Shown: positions 61,370-64,000 of the stretch, one piece after another
How the letters are laid out: each line of letters begins with the position of its first letter
Position numbering within the stretch: position 1 is the first letter of the stretch
From: Vicinamibacterales bacterium
GTDB lineage: Bacteria; Acidobacteriota; Vicinamibacteria; Vicinamibacterales; UBA2999
Length of the DNA stretch: 64,000 nt
Assembly (NCBI GenBank): GCA_041659285.1
Contig: JBAZYO010000018.1
Coordinates: 1 to 64,000, forward strand
Direction: 5' to 3'
Position numbers and translations under genes: made by a program
The notes under the pieces: generated by a model
What the model was told of the DNA's origin: nothing
What the model saw: the letters and a program-made list of their open reading frames with translations, nothing else
Database searches by the model: none

Positions 61370-62185
61370 TCAAGCCGCCCGCGACCACAGCCACGCGAAC
61401 GTGACCGCCGCCAGCGCCAGCCGGTAGTAGGCAAAACCCGCCAGCGAGTGCCCCGCAAGATACCGCAGAAAGTACTTCACCGTGACATAGCCGACGATCG
61501 CCGACACCACCAGGCCCACGGCCATCAACGTGTACGGCGCGCCCGCCATGCCGACGTCCGCCAGGGCGATGGTTTCCTTCACCGCCACCGCGAACACCGC
61601 CGGCAGGCTCATCAGGAACACGAAACGGGCCGCCGATTCGCGCCGCAGCCCCAGGAACAGGCTGACAATCAGCGTCGAACCCGAGCGCGACAGGCCCGGG
61701 GCCAGGGCGGCGGCCTGCGCCACGCCAATCGCCAGGGCCTCACCGAACCCGAGGGACCGCGCATCCCGGTCCTGGCGGCCGATGCGTTCCACCCACAGCA
61801 AGCCGATGCTGCCGATCACCAGGTTCACGGCCACTATCAACGGCGTCCGCACGCGCGCTTCGATCACATCACCCAACAGCCCGCCCACAATCACCACCGG
61901 TATCGTGCCCACGATGATCAGCCGGCCGAGCCGTTCCCATTCGCCGTCACGGCCGGTCAGCGCTCCCGGCGCGGCGGCGATCAATTGCGCCACGTCAGCC
62001 CGGAAGTAGGCCACCACCGCGAGCAGCGTCCCGACGTGACAGGCCGCATCGAACGGAATCCCGAACCGGCCGGGATCCCAGCCGAAAAACGCCCGCGCCA
62101 GGATCAGGTGACCCGAACTGGAGACCGGCAGGAACTCGGTGAGTCCCTGGACAACGCCCAGCAGCACGGCGGAAAACAGATCCAC
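61370..62185 (-). CDS. uppP: Undecaprenyl-diphosphatase
   Basis: A 271-residue multi-span BacA/UppP protein: VVQGLTEFLPVSSSGHLILA at the start (conserved Glu and SGHL motif) and GLSRSGSTLIVSLFLGLRRE in the middle with the catalytic Arg/Ser motif. It recycles the lipid carrier for peptidoglycan by removing a phosphate from undecaprenyl diphosphate, and can give bacitracin tolerance. It stands between the sec genes and DUF502. Confidence 0.95.
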   Translation of the reverse strand: MDLFSAVLLGVVQGLTEFLPVSSSGHLILARAFFGWDPGRFGIPFDAACHVGTLLAVVAYFRADVAQLIAAAPGALTGRDGEWERLGRLIIVGTIPVVIVGGLLGDVIEARVRTPLIVAVNLVIGSIGLLWVERIGRQDRDARSLGFGEALAIGVAQAAALAPGLSRSGSTLIVSLFLGLRRESAARFVFLMSLPAVFAVAVKETIALADVGMAGAPYTLMAVGLVVSAIVGYVTVKYFLRYLAGHSLAGFAYYRLALAAVTFAWLWSRAA

Positions 62186-62194
62186 GAAGTGGTG

Positions 62195-63130
62195 CTACGA
62201 GGCCTTGCGCGTGCCCTGCGTGCGGCCCTTGGCCTGCTTGCCGCCCAGGATGATCGCAATCGCCGAGGCGATGAAAATGGTTGAATACGTGCCGCTGACG
62301 ATGCCCACGAGCATGGTGAAGGCGAAGCCTTCGAGCACCTCGCCGCCGAACAGGAACAGGGAGAGCACCGCGAGGAACGTGGTGCCGGCCGTGATCAGCG
62401 TGCGGCCCAGGGTCTGGTTGACGCTCAGGTTGACGACGCTCTCGAGCGAATCGCGGCGCTTGCTCTTCAGGTTCTCGCGGACGCGGTCGAAGACGACAAT
62501 CGTGTCGTTCACCGAATAACCGGTGATCGCCAGGATCGCCGCCACCACGTTGAGCGACAGGTCGTAGTTGAAGTAGAACAGGAACGCCAGCGTCACGAAC
62601 ACGTCGTGCAGCGTCGCCGCAATCGCGCCAATCGCAAACGCGAAGCGGAAGCGGAGCCCGATGTAGATGGTAATGCCGAGGATCGACGCCAGCGTGGCGT
62701 AGATGCCCTTGCGCTGCAGGTCGGCGCCGATCACGGGACCGACAATCTCCTGGCTGCGCACCTCGAACTTGCCGAGGTTGGCCTGGGTGATCGCGGCGAC
62801 CACGGCCTTGGCGTTCTGCTCGAGCGCCGCGCCCTCTTCCGTGGTCAACTGCGGCAGGCGAACCAGGATCTCGTGATTCGCCTCATCGCCGTAACTCTGG
62901 ATGACGTTCTCACCGGTCATCGTCGCGGCCAGCGCCGTGCGCACTTGATCCACCGACGTCGGCTGCTCGAACTTGACGACGACGATGGTGCCGCCCGAGA
63001 AGTCGATGCCGAGCGGCACCCCCTTGGTGACGGCATAGCCGGCTCCGGCCAGGACGACGATCGCCGACAGCGCGAGCGCATGCCAGCGCCACTTGATGAA
63101 ATCGTAGGTAGCGTTATCGAAGATGGCCAT
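62195..63130 (-). CDS. secF: Protein translocase subunit SecF
   Basis: A 311-residue six-span protein with GVPLGIDFSGGTIVVVKFEQ after the first span, ILAITGYSVNDTIVVFDRVR with the conserved Asp/Arg, and NQTLGRTLITAGTTFLAVLS. With SecD it uses the proton gradient to help proteins leave the Sec channel on the periplasmic side. ATG 63130 is 4 bp behind the secD stop. Confidence 0.95.
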   Translation of the reverse strand: MAIFDNATYDFIKWRWHALALSAIVVLAGAGYAVTKGVPLGIDFSGGTIVVVKFEQPTSVDQVRTALAATMTGENVIQSYGDEANHEILVRLPQLTTEEGAALEQNAKAVVAAITQANLGKFEVRSQEIVGPVIGADLQRKGIYATLASILGITIYIGLRFRFAFAIGAIAATLHDVFVTLAFLFYFNYDLSLNVVAAILAITGYSVNDTIVVFDRVRENLKSKRRDSLESVVNLSVNQTLGRTLITAGTTFLAVLSLFLFGGEVLEGFAFTMLVGIVSGTYSTIFIASAIAIILGGKQAKGRTQGTRKAS

Positions 63131-63134
63131 ATGA

Positions 63135-64000
63135 CTAAATCGAAAGCTTCGCGACCTGGCGCCGTGACAGGCCCAGCTCGAACAGGGTTCGCGAAACGAA
63201 GTATGCCGTGAACACGTTGGAGAGGAGGCCGATGGTCAGCGTCATCGCAAAACCACGGATAGGACCGGTACCGAACTGGAACAGGAACGCCGCCGAAATC
63301 AGCGACGCCACGTGCGTGTCAAGAATGGTGAGCAGCACGCGATCGAAGCCCGCCGCCACCGCCTGCTTCACGCCCTTGCCGGCGCGGAGCTCTTCCTTGA
63401 TGCGCTCGAAGATCAGGACGTTCGAGTCGACGCCCATGCCGATGGTGAGAATGAAGCCGGCAATGCCCGGCAGCGTCATCGTCGCGCCGACATACGCCAT
63501 CAGGCCCAGCAGCAGGATCAGGTTGATGGCAATCGAGATCAACGCGTTGAAGCCCGCCAGCTTGTAATAGAACAGCATGAACAGCGTGACCAGCAGCAGG
63601 CCGCCCAGCGCCGCGGTGACGCCGGCGCGAATCGAATCGGCGCCGAGCGACGGACCGACCGTGCGCTCTTCGAGGTAAGTCAGCGATGCCGGCAGCGCGC
63701 CCGAGCGCAACACCAGCGACAGGTCCTGCGATTCCTGGTTCGTGAAGTTGCCGGTAATACGGCCTTCATCGTCGATGCGCGACTGAATCTGCGGCGCCGA
63801 CACCACGCGGCCGTCCATCACGATGGCCAGCTGCTTGCCGATGTTGGCCTGCGTGAACATGCCGAACTTGCGCGCGCCTTCGTTGTTGAGCGAGAAGCTC
63901 ACCGCCGGCCGGTTGTTCTCGTCGAGCGTCGGCCGCGCGTTGCGCAGGTCGCGGCCGGTCACCGCTGGCACACGGCGGACCGCGTAGTAGCCGGTGCTGG
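63135..64000 (-). CDS. secD: Protein translocase subunit SecD, C-terminal part (runs off the window)
   Basis: The visible 287 codons hold the end of the periplasmic domain (NNEGARKFGMFTQANIGKQL, MDGRVVSAPQIQSRI, LVLRSGALPASLTYLEERTV) and the five C-terminal spans with GFILTIGMGVDSNVLIFERI and FGTGPIRGFAMTLTIGLLSN. It works with SecF, encoded next. The reading frame is open to the last base, so the 5' part lies beyond 64000. Confidence 0.95.
   Translation of the reverse strand, partial: STGYYAVRRVPAVTGRDLRNARPTLDENNRPAVSFSLNNEGARKFGMFTQANIGKQLAIVMDGRVVSAPQIQSRIDDEGRITGNFTNQESQDLSLVLRSGALPASLTYLEERTVGPSLGADSIRAGVTAALGGLLLVTLFMLFYYKLAGFNALISIAINLILLLGLMAYVGATMTLPGIAGFILTIGMGVDSNVLIFERIKEELRAGKGVKQAVAAGFDRVLLTILDTHVASLISAAFLFQFGTGPIRGFAMTLTIGLLSNVFTAYFVSRTLFELGLSRRQVAKLSI

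Overview
The window looks like chromosome from a GC-rich, Gram-negative, soil or sediment type bacterium. Outer-membrane machinery (OmpA-like protein, Oar-like TonB receptor, TonB/ExbB/ExbD/ExbD, tripartite metal efflux), a PQQ alcohol dehydrogenase, paired M16 peptidases and the general protein style fit Acidobacteriota, class Vicinamibacteria. That placement is inference from gene content only; no rRNA gene is present.

Region 1 (1-15112) is an integron gene-cassette array. Seventeen attC recombination sites (the first cut by the window edge) and one collapsed attC remnant separate head-to-tail cassettes, all reading on the + strand. Each site has an RYYYAAC-like left box, a GTTRRRY-like right box and imperfect arms with one unpaired G. 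No integrase gene lies in the window; given the cassette orientation, it should be to the left. Cargo: a uridine-kinase-like P-loop enzyme, a HEPN-type protein, a PD-(D/E)xK-like protein, small membrane proteins, two toxin-antitoxin modules, a large coiled-coil/TPR/glycine-zipper membrane protein, two alpha/beta hydrolases, an HNH protein, an Mrr-like restriction enzyme, an Nmad3-like nucleotide-modification-associated protein, a transglutaminase-like protein and an SDR oxidoreductase. Several are plausible defence or stabilisation genes.

Region 2 (15132-33957) is core chromosome. A minus-strand operon (two M16 peptidases, HAD phosphatase, acetyltransferase-like protein, Ig-like secreted protein) diverges from ileS-lspA-lgt-rluD. 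An OmpA/PD40 protein, two secreted proteins of unknown role, a hydrolase, a Nudix hydrolase, an AT-rich spacer with a 24-bp palindrome, an NHL-repeat protein and a PQQ quinohaemoprotein dehydrogenase follow.

Region 3 (34022-44796) is entirely minus strand: a CzcCBA-type metal efflux operon with its own two-component system, then lon and a DksA/TraR-type regulator.

Region 4 (44797-64000) holds a zinc-ribbon protein, rpmB-ridA, a bifunctional Rel/SpoT, a TPR lipoprotein followed by an Oar-like TonB receptor, a second TPR protein, the tonB-exbB-exbD-exbD energising operon, a membrane pyrophosphatase, a DUF502 protein, uppP, secF and the 3' part of secD. Two kinds of REP-like palindromes sit in the gaps: GGGGTCAGACCCC units at 45913-46013 and 58132-58174, and GTCCGGC units at 48841-48954. 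No tRNA, rRNA, CRISPR array or insertion sequence with a transposase was recognised.
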